Below, piece after piece: positions 40,483-49,818 of a stretch of DNA of 55,037 nucleotides. The first letter of the stretch is position 1. Each line of letters starts with the position of its first letter. Below the pieces are notes generated by a model, which was not told the origin of the DNA, made no database searches, and saw nothing but the letters and a program-made list of their open reading frames with translations. The stretch comes from Candidatus Kerfeldbacteria bacterium (GTDB lineage Bacteria; Patescibacteriota; Patescibacteriia; UBA9570): contig JACQPW010000033.1 of the NCBI GenBank assembly GCA_016207285.1, positions 1 through 55,037 of the forward strand, read 5' to 3'. The position numbers were made by a program, and so were the translations under genes.

Positions 40483-41579
40483 AGATAGCCTTAGTACATG
40501 ATCATTTAGCTCAAGATGGTGGTGCCGAAAAAGTCCTACAAGCTTTTCAGCGTATTTGGCCAGATGCCCCTACCTATGTCATTGTGCATGATCCTCAATC
40601 TGCCAATGCCGCTTTTAAGGGTAAGGATATTCGCACTTCCTTTTTGCAACGTTGGCCTGGCGGGGTGAAACACTACCAGTGGTTTTTTCCCTTGATGCCG
40701 ACCGCCGTCGAAAGTTATGATCTGATGGAATACGATGTGGTGCTCTCGAGTACCGCTTCCTTTGCCAAAGGGGTGATTACACGACCAGAGACGTTGCATA
40801 TTTGTTATTGTCACACGCCGACGCGTTATTTATGGAGTGATACCCATGATTATGTACAGGAGCTAGAGGTGAATCGGGTGATCAAATGGTTTTTGCCGTT
40901 TTTTCTAACCTATGTGCGCTTGTGGGATAAAGTGGCCGCGGATCGAGTGGATCGTTTCGTTGCCAATTCACGTTTGGTTCAAGATCGCATCACTAAATAT
41001 TATAACAAGTCAGCCGACTTGATTTATCCGCCAGTGGATACTCAACAGTTTAAGATTGGTCCAGTGGGTGACTATTATTTGGCGGGTGGTCGGTTGGTGC
41101 CCTATAAGCGATTTGACCTCATTGTCGATGCTTTTAATCATCTTGGTCGAAAATTAAAAGTGTTTGGTGATGGTCCAGAACTAAAACAATTACGTGCTCG
41201 GGCTGGCAGCAATATCGAATTTGTGGGTCGCGTTGATGATGTTGAACTGGCCAAACTGTATAGTGGCTGCTTGGCCTTTATTAACCCCCAAGTAGAAGAT
41301 TTCGGTATTACCATGGTAGAAGCCATGGCGGCTGGTCGCCCCGTATTTGCCTTTCGAGCGGGGGGTGCCCGTGAGATCATTCAACCAGGTGTGACCGGTG
41401 AGTGGTTCGATTATCAGACCTGGGAAGATTTAGCGGATTTGATTGTGCGGGTGGATCCCATGCGCTATGATTCGGCCGTTATTCAGCAGCAAGCCCAGTT
41501 ATTTTCCACGGATCAGTTTGAGCAAAAAATGAAAGCCTTTGTGGAAGGTGCATATAGTGAGTTTACACGTCAGCGCTGA
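40479..41579 (+). CDS. GT4-family glycosyltransferase
   Basis: 366-aa GT-B enzyme. N-terminal KIALVHDHLAQDGGAEKVLQAF is typical of WbaZ/mannosyltransferase-type GT4. HICYCHTPTRYLWSDTHDY in the acceptor domain and the C-terminal EDFGITMVEAMAAGRPVFAFRAGGAREII (E-x7-E nucleotide-sugar site, ~270-298) are clear. Coupled to the initiating transferase by ATGA, so it probably adds an early sugar to the lipid-linked unit. Sugar specificity cannot be told. Confidence 0.9.
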   Translation: MKIALVHDHLAQDGGAEKVLQAFQRIWPDAPTYVIVHDPQSANAAFKGKDIRTSFLQRWPGGVKHYQWFFPLMPTAVESYDLMEYDVVLSSTASFAKGVITRPETLHICYCHTPTRYLWSDTHDYVQELEVNRVIKWFLPFFLTYVRLWDKVAADRVDRFVANSRLVQDRITKYYNKSADLIYPPVDTQQFKIGPVGDYYLAGGRLVPYKRFDLIVDAFNHLGRKLKVFGDGPELKQLRARAGSNIEFVGRVDDVELAKLYSGCLAFINPQVEDFGITMVEAMAAGRPVFAFRAGGAREIIQPGVTGEWFDYQTWEDLADLIVRVDPMRYDSAVIQQQAQLFSTDQFEQKMKAFVEGAYSEFTRQR

Positions 41580-41597
41580 TCAGGTAGGATAAGTTTT

Positions 41598-42203
41598 ATG
41601 CAAATCAAAGAACACATTATCATTCTCCGCCGTTCCCTGGCCTTTATCCTGGTCTTTGGATTAGTGGTGGGGGCAATTACCTATGTCTTAGCCAGTCGCC
41701 GGGCACCCAGCTATCAGGCTATCCAGACCTATAATCTGCAATTAGTGAACCGTTCCACTACGGTCGACTACCAATATGGTTCGTACTATGACTTAAAAGG
41801 GGCGGAATTATTCACCCAGCACGTCATGAGTATGCTGCGCAGCCCAGCGGTGATTGAAGCGATTTATCAGCAAGCCGAGATTGCTTACACCATCGATAAT
41901 ATCAGCCGCTTTACTAGTCAATTTCGAACCGATCAAGGTTCTTCACAACAAGTGACGGTCACCTTTAGTCGTTATAATCCGGATGAAGCCAAAGCGTTGG
42001 CTGAAGCGATGACAGTAGTGTTGAGTCGTGAAGTCAATTTGGCGCAAACGGATACCGATGGACGTAGTCTGTTTTACCTCAGTGCGTTACCTCCTGTGGT
42101 AGTCTATCAGCCCGTCAATGTCACCTTAATGACGACTGCGGCAGTGTTCGCTGGCTGGTTGCTAGCGTTGATGTTGGTTCATATTCGGCGCTATCTGCAA
42201 TAA
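41598..42203 (+). CDS. Wzz/YveK-like chain-length determinant protein
   Basis: 201 aa with one helix near each end (RSLAFILVFGLVVGAITYVLA, ~12-32; VTLMTTAAVFAGWLLALMLV, ~175-194) and a soluble loop between. This is the layout of polysaccharide co-polymerases (YveK/Wzz), though shorter than Wzz. No tyrosine-kinase domain is attached. The leader has a weak AGGTAGGA-like SD. The place between GT genes supports a role in glycan length or export control. Confidence 0.78.
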   Translation: MQIKEHIIILRRSLAFILVFGLVVGAITYVLASRRAPSYQAIQTYNLQLVNRSTTVDYQYGSYYDLKGAELFTQHVMSMLRSPAVIEAIYQQAEIAYTIDNISRFTSQFRTDQGSSQQVTVTFSRYNPDEAKALAEAMTVVLSREVNLAQTDTDGRSLFYLSALPPVVVYQPVNVTLMTTAAVFAGWLLALMLVHIRRYLQ

Positions 42204-42205
42204 CG

Positions 42206-43231
42206 ATGCGCATTGGCATCGACGCTCGTCCATTATTGGAGCCGTATCCATCCGGCGTGAGTGTCTATACCGCTGAACTATTACTGGCCTTGTTGGCTCT
42301 ACCCGAGCGTCAGGATACCCTGTGTTTGTTTACTGCTGGCTGGACCGTTCCCACGGATCGTCTTAAACCGTTTTTAAACTATCCGCATGTTGAGTGGCAG
42401 CATTTGAATATCCCGAACAAACTATTCGCTTTACACTTGGCACCAAAGTTGGATCGAGTGCTTGGTAAAGTGGATGTGTTATTTACTCCCAATTGGAATT
42501 TCACTCCAGTGTCGCGCGCTTGCCCGGTGGTATTGACGGTGCATGATTGCGCCATTGCGTTATATCCTCAGTTATTATCGCGCAAACAGAAATTGTGGCA
42601 TACACTTATTCGTCCCAAGGCTCAGTTGCGGCGAGCCCGGAGTTTAATTGCCGTATCTGACACCACTCGGACGGATGTGATAGCGCACTATCAGTTTCCA
42701 GCTGATCGGATTACGACTATTCATTCCGCAGCTCCCACGCCAGTTGAGCCGATCACTGTGCCCGGTTTGCCGGACAAATATGTAGTGGTCATCGGAACCG
42801 GAGAGCGACGCAAAAACTTAGCGGCTATCCAAGCGGCTCACATTCATTTACCGATTATACGTGTAGGCGACCACACCGGACCATATGGTTATTTATCAGC
42901 CGGGGAAAAATGGTATGTCCTGCAACATGCTCAGGCTCTGGTTTATATTAGTTTATATGAAGGGTTTGGTTTTCCGCCGTTAGAAGCCTTTCAAGCGGGC
43001 GTGCCAGTGGTGGCTAGTTGTGCTGGCGCCATTCCAGAAATTTGTGGCTCGGCCGCTTTATATGTGAATCCGTATTCTAGTAGCGATGTGACCAACGCGG
43101 TGAATACGGTGATTGCAGATCAAACCGTACGGGCACAACTGATTGCGGCTGGAACAGCGCAACTAAAATTGTTTAACTGGCAAACTGCCGCGCGCGCCAC
43201 GTTGCAGGTTCTGCACCAGGCAGTATACTAA
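42206..43231 (+). CDS. GT4-family glycosyltransferase
   Basis: 341 aa. Opening MRIGIDARPLLEPYPSGVSVYTAELLLAL and closing LYEGFGFPPLEAFQAGVPVVASCAGAIPEICGSAALYVNP (E-x7-E, ~250-290) identify a mannosyltransferase-like GT4. VLTVHDCAIALYP and LIAVSDTTRTDVIAHYQFPADRITTIHSA are conserved core strands. Paralogous to the next gene (same opening and motif order), suggesting consecutive sugar additions. Starts 2 nt after the Wzz-like gene. Confidence 0.9.
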   Translation: MRIGIDARPLLEPYPSGVSVYTAELLLALLALPERQDTLCLFTAGWTVPTDRLKPFLNYPHVEWQHLNIPNKLFALHLAPKLDRVLGKVDVLFTPNWNFTPVSRACPVVLTVHDCAIALYPQLLSRKQKLWHTLIRPKAQLRRARSLIAVSDTTRTDVIAHYQFPADRITTIHSAAPTPVEPITVPGLPDKYVVVIGTGERRKNLAAIQAAHIHLPIIRVGDHTGPYGYLSAGEKWYVLQHAQALVYISLYEGFGFPPLEAFQAGVPVVASCAGAIPEICGSAALYVNPYSSSDVTNAVNTVIADQTVRAQLIAAGTAQLKLFNWQTAARATLQVLHQAVY

Positions 43232-43235
43232 CCCC

Positions 43236-44384
43236 ATGCGCATCGGGATTGACGCCAGATTTTTCGGCGGGGAACAATCAAAGGGCTTGGGTCGTTACAC
43301 GCAAAAGTTGTTGCGCTATTTATTTGAATTAGATCACACTAATCAATATGTGGTGTTTGTGCCGGAAGAGATGGTGCAGCGCTGGCCATATCCGCATCCG
43401 AACGTGACAGTAGTAGCGGCACCGTACGCCTGGTATTCATTGGCGGAACAATTATTCATGCCGTTGTTGCTGCGACGGTACAAGTTGGATCTAGTGCACT
43501 TCCCGCACTTTAATGTGCCGCTCTTGTATCGTGGTCCATTTGTGGTCACCATCCATGATTTGATTATTAGTCGCTTTCCGACCGAACGAGCTACGACGCT
43601 AGGGCCGATGATGTATCAGTTTAAGCAGTTTGCGTATAACCGCGTCATCCGACATGCGGCGTTTGGCGCCCAACATATTATTACGGTGTCTGAATATTCC
43701 AAACATGATCTGATGGATTTTTTCTCCTTACCAGCCGAGCGCATTAGCGTGATGTATGAAGCGGTCGATGAATTCGGTCCCTGGCCGAACGACGATCAAG
43801 TAACAACTACTCTTGAACGCTATCATATCAAGTCACCTTATCTGTTATATGTGGGTAATGCCTACCCACATAAAAATTTAACCAGTTTAGTGTTGACGAT
43901 GCAGCAACTAAAGAAACAAGGGAATCCCACCCGGTGTGTGCTGGTGGGAAAGGCGGATTATTTTTATGACCGACTACAACAATATGCTTGGTCAAAAGAT
44001 GTCGAGGATGTTATGCAATTTATTGGTTTTGTTCCAGACAAAGATTTACCCAGTTTATACCGTGGTGCCTTTGCGTATCTCTTCCCATCACGTTACGAAG
44101 GCTTTGGTCTACCCCCGTTAGAAGCAATGCTCTATGGCACGCCGGTGATTTCGGCGCGCACCTCTTGTTTACCTGAGGTACTGGACGACGCGGTGCTTTA
44201 TTTTGAACAAGATGACATTTCTGGTATAATAAGCCAGATTCAGCGTTTACAGACAGACGCTGCTTTGCGCCTTGATCTCATTGAACGGGGACGCAAGCAA
44301 GTAGCTCGGTATAGTTGGAAGCGCATGGCCAAACAAACGCTGCAAGCCTATGAAAAAATATTCGCCAAACTTAAAACCAAATAA
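43236..44384 (+). CDS. GT4-family glycosyltransferase
   Basis: 382 aa. MRIGIDARFFGGEQSKGLGRYTQKLLRYL opening, FVVTIHDLIISRFPT, IITVSEYSKHDLMDFF, LLYVGNAYPHKNLTSLV (donor domain start) and SRYEGFGLPPLEAMLYGTPVISARTSCLPEVLDDAVLYF (E-x7-E, ~288-325) are textbook GT4. It starts 4 nt after its paralogue, and its 3' end overlaps the DUF4012 gene by 35 nt. Confidence 0.91.
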   Translation: MRIGIDARFFGGEQSKGLGRYTQKLLRYLFELDHTNQYVVFVPEEMVQRWPYPHPNVTVVAAPYAWYSLAEQLFMPLLLRRYKLDLVHFPHFNVPLLYRGPFVVTIHDLIISRFPTERATTLGPMMYQFKQFAYNRVIRHAAFGAQHIITVSEYSKHDLMDFFSLPAERISVMYEAVDEFGPWPNDDQVTTTLERYHIKSPYLLYVGNAYPHKNLTSLVLTMQQLKKQGNPTRCVLVGKADYFYDRLQQYAWSKDVEDVMQFIGFVPDKDLPSLYRGAFAYLFPSRYEGFGLPPLEAMLYGTPVISARTSCLPEVLDDAVLYFEQDDISGIISQIQRLQTDAALRLDLIERGRKQVARYSWKRMAKQTLQAYEKIFAKLKTK

Positions 44385-46626
44385 ACTGCATAATCACTCG
44401 GATGCCGCTGAACGCCTTGGTGTTCCCAGTACGAATATCTTAGATTTGCGCCAAACGCAGACTATTCCAGAGATCACCGTCGAAATTCAGGCAGAGCCAG
44501 TTGTCGAGCCGGCTGTTCAGACTGTTCCGGTTATTACTACCATAGTAGAGGTTGCGGACGTACCAGCCGAGGTGGTGGCGGTAGAAGAAATGATCACCGT
44601 TCAAGCGATTCCTGAGGTGGCAAAACTAGAACCTATTAAACCGGTCAAAACTAAAGAAACTAACAGAACTCAATTCTCAACTAGGTCGTTTCACTTTGCC
44701 TGGCGTCCAATGTTAGCCTTTGCCGTGATTGCCGCGTTGACGATTGTGCCAGCCACGACGATTGCCTTGTGGCAAAAGGCGGCGACTGCTGCTGAGACGA
44801 TTGCGACTTTAACGGGTGAAGCGGCGGATGACTTTCAACGTGGAGCCGAAGCGACATCGGATTTGCAGTTCGATTCCGCGGCAACTTCATTTGCGGATGC
44901 GAAAACCAGTTTTGAAACTGCCCAGGATCAGTTAGCATCCGTCAACACTGCGTTAGTACCCGTGTTGCGCACGTTGCCCGCGACCCATAATCCCTATGTG
45001 TCGGCAGAAAATTTGTTGGTGGTTGGTGAACAGTTAGCTGGCGCTGGTGAAGATATGGCGTTTGCCTTTACGTTAGTTCAGCAATTAGGCCTACATGCAG
45101 ATACAATGCAGCCATCAGATATGTTTGTAGCGGCGCATTCGGCGTTTCGTCCGGTCTTGCCGCGTTTACAGCGCGCTAGTGTAGCTTTGCAAGCGGTCGA
45201 TGTGAGTACCGTGCCAGCCGAATATCGTGATGCTGTGCGTCAAGTACAAACCACAGTTCCAGTGGTCACGAGTAGTGTGGAGCAGTTGTTATCGTTGAGT
45301 GAATCACTCGTTACATTGTTGGGGCATGATGAAACTAAACGGTATTTAGTCTTGTTTCAAAATAATCGTGAGTTGCGTGCGACCGGCGGGTTCATCGGCA
45401 GCTTTGCTTTGGTGGACATTAGCCATGGTCGGGTGAGTAGTATCGAAATTCCCGGCGGTGGCCCCTATGATTTGATGGGCAATTTAACCGAACAAGTGGT
45501 GGCCCCTCAGCCGCTCCATTTGGTGAATTCGAAGTGGCAACTGCAAGATGCCAACTGGTGGCCAGATTGGCCGACCTCGGCTAAAAAAGTGCAGTGGTTT
45601 TATCAGCACAGTGGTGGCGCTAGTGTCGACGGTGTCATTACCCTGACCCCAGACATCATCGAGCAGATGTTGGATTTGACTGGCCCGATCGAGATGCCGG
45701 AATACAACACGGTGGTAGACAGCAGCAACTTCTACGATATTACGCAAGCTCAGGCCGAACGCAAATATGATGATACGCGTGAATCTAAAAAATTCATTGC
45801 CGACATGACACCGCGGTTGTTGGATAAATTATTCTCGGTTGATGCCAAAACGTTATTGCCGGTGATGCAGGTGGTGTATGATGGTTTGGAACAGAAAGAT
45901 ATCTTACTGTACTTTAACGATCCTTATATTCAACATGAATTTAGTGAGCGTGGCTGGACGGGTGAATTAAAAGCGACCGCGGGCGATTACTTGGAAGTGG
46001 TGGACACCAATATTGGCGGCGGCAAAACGGACGCTGCTATTCAACAAACCATTCACCATCAGGCGGATATTTCGGCCGACGGGAGTGTGGTGGATACCGT
46101 GACGATTACACGCTTGCATACCGGCACATCAGCCGATCAATTTGCCAATGTCAACAATATTGATTATCTGCGCCTGTATGTTCCGGCTGGCAGCGAACTC
46201 ATCACCGCCGAGGGCTTTACTCAACCAGAGGCTAGTTTGTTTTTGCCGGTCGAGGCCGGTTACACGCAAGATGCTGATTTAGCCACTGTCACCGGTGAAG
46301 TGGTAGTCGACGGTGTTACCCAAACGCGTGTGAGTCAAGAGTTTGGTAAGACCGTTTTTGGTAATTGGATCCAGACCAAACCAGGGGAGAGCAGTACGGT
46401 AACGGTGCGCTATCGTTTGCCGTTTAAAGTTGATCGTACCAGTTGGACACCTGGCCGTTACAGTTTATTTATCCAGAAACAGCCGGGAGCCTTTGATCCC
46501 ATTTTATTGACGGACGTATCTTACCCAGCAGCCTGGAATGTGGTATGGAGCTATCCGACGGAGGGAGCTTTAACGCTACGCCAGACCTTACAACACGATA
46601 CCTTTACGGGTGCCGTGTTTGAATAG
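44350..46626 (+). CDS. DUF4012 membrane-anchored protein
   Basis: 758 aa: an N-terminal cytoplasmic Val/Glu/Pro-rich tail (~1-115), one membrane helix (FAWRPMLAFAVIAALTIVPATTIALW, ~116-140), and an extracytoplasmic helical part rich in Ala. Then comes the DUF4012 core (RYLVLFQNNRELRATGGFIGSFALVDI ... GGGPYDLM ... QLQDANWWPDWPTSAKKVQWFY, ~333-430), and a beta-rich end. DUF4012 proteins often accompany surface-polysaccharide genes; the fold is LytR-CpsA-Psr-like by some reports, so attachment of glycan to the envelope is a reasonable inference. The start overlaps the GT gene by 35 nt. Confidence 0.88.
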   Translation: MKKYSPNLKPNKLHNHSDAAERLGVPSTNILDLRQTQTIPEITVEIQAEPVVEPAVQTVPVITTIVEVADVPAEVVAVEEMITVQAIPEVAKLEPIKPVKTKETNRTQFSTRSFHFAWRPMLAFAVIAALTIVPATTIALWQKAATAAETIATLTGEAADDFQRGAEATSDLQFDSAATSFADAKTSFETAQDQLASVNTALVPVLRTLPATHNPYVSAENLLVVGEQLAGAGEDMAFAFTLVQQLGLHADTMQPSDMFVAAHSAFRPVLPRLQRASVALQAVDVSTVPAEYRDAVRQVQTTVPVVTSSVEQLLSLSESLVTLLGHDETKRYLVLFQNNRELRATGGFIGSFALVDISHGRVSSIEIPGGGPYDLMGNLTEQVVAPQPLHLVNSKWQLQDANWWPDWPTSAKKVQWFYQHSGGASVDGVITLTPDIIEQMLDLTGPIEMPEYNTVVDSSNFYDITQAQAERKYDDTRESKKFIADMTPRLLDKLFSVDAKTLLPVMQVVYDGLEQKDILLYFNDPYIQHEFSERGWTGELKATAGDYLEVVDTNIGGGKTDAAIQQTIHHQADISADGSVVDTVTITRLHTGTSADQFANVNNIDYLRLYVPAGSELITAEGFTQPEASLFLPVEAGYTQDADLATVTGEVVVDGVTQTRVSQEFGKTVFGNWIQTKPGESSTVTVRYRLPFKVDRTSWTPGRYSLFIQKQPGAFDPILLTDVSYPAAWNVVWSYPTEGALTLRQTLQHDTFTGAVFE

Positions 46627-46627
46627 C

Positions 46628-48211
46628 ATGTGGAATCGGTTAAAAACATTATCAGCTTCGGTAGCTGGTGGAGCAGCCATCCTGGCCGTGGCATCGCTCG
46701 CTTCGCGCTTAATTGGCTTGGTGCGCGATAATTTATTTGCGCAGTATTTTGGTGCCTCGGATATTTTAGACATGTACAATGCCGCCTTTAAAGTCCCTGA
46801 CTTTATTTTTAATATCATTGTGCTGGGAGCATTGTCAGCCAGTTTTGTCCCAGTTTTTATTGAGCGTCAGACCCAGGCGGGCAAAGCGGCGGCTGATCAG
46901 TTAGCCAGTACCATTCTGACCTTGATGGCCGTGGTATTGTTGGTGCTGACCGTGGGCGCCATTCTGATCGCAGATCCGCTAGCGCACTGGTTAATGGCTA
47001 GTCGCTCGGTGGCACAGCAAGTGGGTACAGCCCAACTGATGCGTATTATGTTGGTGAGCGTGATTTTTTTTGGTTTAAGTAATGTCTTTGCTGGGATGTT
47101 GCAAGCACGGCGGCGGTTTTTGTCCTTTGCAGCGGCCCCGATCTTATATAACTTGGGGATTATTATTGGCATCATCTGGTTCTATCCCCGTTTTCAATTA
47201 GTGGGGTTAGCCTATGGTGTTTTGTTGGGTGCGTTTATGCACTTTGTGGTGCAGGCGGTTGCCGTCTATCAGCAAGGGTTTCGTTATCAACCATTATTTT
47301 CTCTACATGCTCCGGGTGTACAAAAAATATTACGCTTAATGCCACCCCGAGCCTTGACCTTAGGAGCAGCTCAACTAAACATTGCCGTGATTGCAATTTT
47401 GGCTTTGCGTTTACCCGAAGGTAGTTTGGTGATTTGGACTTGGGCGGATAACTTACAAAATGTACCAATTAATATGTTTGGGGTGTCGCTAGCCCTATCG
47501 GCTTTTCCGGTGTTTGCGCAAGCGTTTGCCGATCAGGATTTACCCAAGTTTCGCCAAGTCTTCTCTGAAAACTTCCGCCGGCTACTCTTCTTAATCATTC
47601 CCATTAGCGTCGCCATTTTATTATTACGCGCCCAACTGGTGCGGGTGATCTTAGGCTCGTTTGATAGTGGCGCATTTGATTGGGATGCGACCGTGATGAC
47701 TGCCCAGGTATTAGGCATTTTTGCCATCTCCTTATTTGCTCAGGCCTCCTTGCCATTATTGGCCCGCTCCTTTTTTGCTCATCATGATACGAGAACCACT
47801 TTATATATTAGTCTGGGTAGTATGGCGCTCAACTTTGTGTTGGCCTATGGGTTGATGGACTATGTACAGCTGTACGGATTGGCATTGGCCTTTGCCATCA
47901 GTAGTCTGGTCAACATGTTGTTATTGGTATTTTTCTTGCGCATTAAGTTTGGTGATCTGGATGATGCCACCATCGTGCGGTCGATTTGGCGTATTATGAT
48001 CGCTAGTGTAGCGATGGGTTTGACGATTCATGGGATGAAATATTTCGTGGCGCCGTTGGTAGACATGCGCACTTTTGTGGGTATATTCATTCAGACCATC
48101 ACTAGCCTTGGTGCGGGTGGTACTGTTTATTTGGGTATTGCGTATTACTTTCATTTTCCTGAACTACAAATTGTCAAACAACAACTTGCTAAGATTCGTA
48201 AATTTTTATGA
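46628..48211 (+). CDS. murJ: Lipid II flippase MurJ (MviN family)
   Basis: 527 aa, about 14 membrane helices of the MOP superfamily. Opening VASLASRLIGLVRDNLFAQYFGASDILDMYNAAFKVPDFIFNIIVLGALSASFVPVF is the MurJ signature including the conserved arginines and acidic residues of TM1-2. I use the ATG at 46628, just after the DUF4012 stop, rather than an upstream in-frame start at 46610. Moves lipid-linked peptidoglycan precursor across the membrane; in this cluster an O-unit flippase (Wzx) role is also possible. Confidence 0.9.
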   Translation: MWNRLKTLSASVAGGAAILAVASLASRLIGLVRDNLFAQYFGASDILDMYNAAFKVPDFIFNIIVLGALSASFVPVFIERQTQAGKAAADQLASTILTLMAVVLLVLTVGAILIADPLAHWLMASRSVAQQVGTAQLMRIMLVSVIFFGLSNVFAGMLQARRRFLSFAAAPILYNLGIIIGIIWFYPRFQLVGLAYGVLLGAFMHFVVQAVAVYQQGFRYQPLFSLHAPGVQKILRLMPPRALTLGAAQLNIAVIAILALRLPEGSLVIWTWADNLQNVPINMFGVSLALSAFPVFAQAFADQDLPKFRQVFSENFRRLLFLIIPISVAILLLRAQLVRVILGSFDSGAFDWDATVMTAQVLGIFAISLFAQASLPLLARSFFAHHDTRTTLYISLGSMALNFVLAYGLMDYVQLYGLALAFAISSLVNMLLLVFFLRIKFGDLDDATIVRSIWRIMIASVAMGLTIHGMKYFVAPLVDMRTFVGIFIQTITSLGAGGTVYLGIAYYFHFPELQIVKQQLAKIRKFL

Positions 48212-49818
48212 AGCTGAATATAAAAATAAGCTGGCCAATCTGGCTATTGACGGTTAGTTATTGGGGACTGACGCTACCGTTTATGTCGCGCCTGCCGTAT
48301 AACTGGGATGCCGCTCAGTTTGTGTTGGCGCTACGGCACTATGACATCAGTATGCACCAACCGCATCCACCGGGGTACCCGTTATTTGTAGTGCTGGGTA
48401 AACTGTTGTCACTCGTGTTTACAGAAAACACCGCTTTAGTAGTAGTGGCTGCCTTGCTGGGATTTGTTTCCGTGTTGGTGTTGTACTTATTTTGTTATCG
48501 GCTATGGTCGAATAAGTTAGGGAGCAGCCTGATTGCTATTGGTTATCTGCTCAACCCGCTGTTTTGGTTGTATCGTGAAACCGCTCTCAGTTATACCGCT
48601 GATGCTGCTGCCAGTATTATCATGGGCTACGTAGTCTGGCAGACGATGACGAATCGATTCCGCCACTATGTCTTGATCAGCAGTGTAGTCTTAGCGGTGG
48701 CCGGAGCCATTCGACCATCGTTGGTATTGCTCCTATTACCGTTATTCATTTTCCAATTAAGCTTCCATCGTCGTAATTGGAAATTGATCCTGATGGCTTT
48801 AGGCATAGTGGTGGTGGGTACCTTGGCCTGGCTGATGCCAGTGATGTGGCTGACGGGCGGAGTAGGGGAATACTTAACGCATTCACGTAATTTATATAGT
48901 ACAGCCGCCGCCAGCATCAACATTGGTGCACAAACTAAATTACTGTTCAATACATTATTGGTCAGCTTGAATATCATCCTCATTCCAATGGTGGCTGGAG
49001 TTGTGCTACTCGTCATCCGTTATCGACTGTACTGGCGTACGTTTATTCATGTCTATCTATACGCCGTGGTTTGGTTGTTACCAGCTGTGTTGGTTTATTC
49101 GTTCGGCCATTTTGGTCAGCTTGGATACGCCTTGATCCTCGTTCCGCCTTGTTACTTACTGCTGATACCGGTGATGCAATCCAGCTTAGATAAATGGATA
49201 CTACGTTGGTTAGGTGCACTAGGTTTGGCACTGATCAGTTTAATTTTTTTAGTACTGACCCCTGGCTACGCTCATCCGAACTTTTTTCCCCATACGCGAG
49301 CGGAACTGTACTTACAACACTTAGCTCGCATCACGCCTAACCTGTTCAAATTGAATCGGGTTGCTATTAAGCAAAACGATACCAAGTTAACCAGTATTAT
49401 GGCGGCGATGACAGCGTATCCGCCAAGCCAAACGGTGATTGTCACTGGACGTGACCTGCTCTACCCATCACCGGCTAATGGATTACTGATCAGGAATGAT
49501 GAGTTACTGCGCGAACTATCTGCCATGCTACCAGATTATACTGTGGTAGAGGTAGCGCCAGGGCGAGATTATTTTTTACAAGCATATGCGAACCAGATGG
49601 AGACGACGTATCAGCGCACCATCACGTTGCCTAATGAGCTGCACTATGTGGTCTTTATGCTGGATTATTTTCCGTCGGATCAACTACCGGATCAGCTCAT
49701 GACTACGGCGTTGCCGTTATCCGGTACGGATGCTTTTTATCAATTGGGTATTATGGATCAACCCTGGGAATTTGCTGGCTTTACGTTCCAGCGCGAGGCT
49801 GATAAGCTGGTGCCGTGA
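48208..49818 (+). CDS. Multi-pass GT-C-like membrane protein (GT39/DUF2723-like)
   Basis: 536 aa with about ten membrane helices. A first extracytoplasmic loop holds WDAAQFVLALRHYDISMHQPHPPGYPLFVVLGKL, the acidic-plus-HPPGYPL motif of GT-C type transferases and DUF2723 proteins that use polyprenyl-phosphate sugars. The C-terminal ~180 residues are soluble. Overlaps murJ by 4 nt (ATGA) and lepA by 4 nt. Likely modifies surface glycan or protein outside the membrane; substrate unknown. Confidence 0.78.
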   Translation: MKLNIKISWPIWLLTVSYWGLTLPFMSRLPYNWDAAQFVLALRHYDISMHQPHPPGYPLFVVLGKLLSLVFTENTALVVVAALLGFVSVLVLYLFCYRLWSNKLGSSLIAIGYLLNPLFWLYRETALSYTADAAASIIMGYVVWQTMTNRFRHYVLISSVVLAVAGAIRPSLVLLLLPLFIFQLSFHRRNWKLILMALGIVVVGTLAWLMPVMWLTGGVGEYLTHSRNLYSTAAASINIGAQTKLLFNTLLVSLNIILIPMVAGVVLLVIRYRLYWRTFIHVYLYAVVWLLPAVLVYSFGHFGQLGYALILVPPCYLLLIPVMQSSLDKWILRWLGALGLALISLIFLVLTPGYAHPNFFPHTRAELYLQHLARITPNLFKLNRVAIKQNDTKLTSIMAAMTAYPPSQTVIVTGRDLLYPSPANGLLIRNDELLRELSAMLPDYTVVEVAPGRDYFLQAYANQMETTYQRTITLPNELHYVVFMLDYFPSDQLPDQLMTTALPLSGTDAFYQLGIMDQPWEFAGFTFQREADKLVP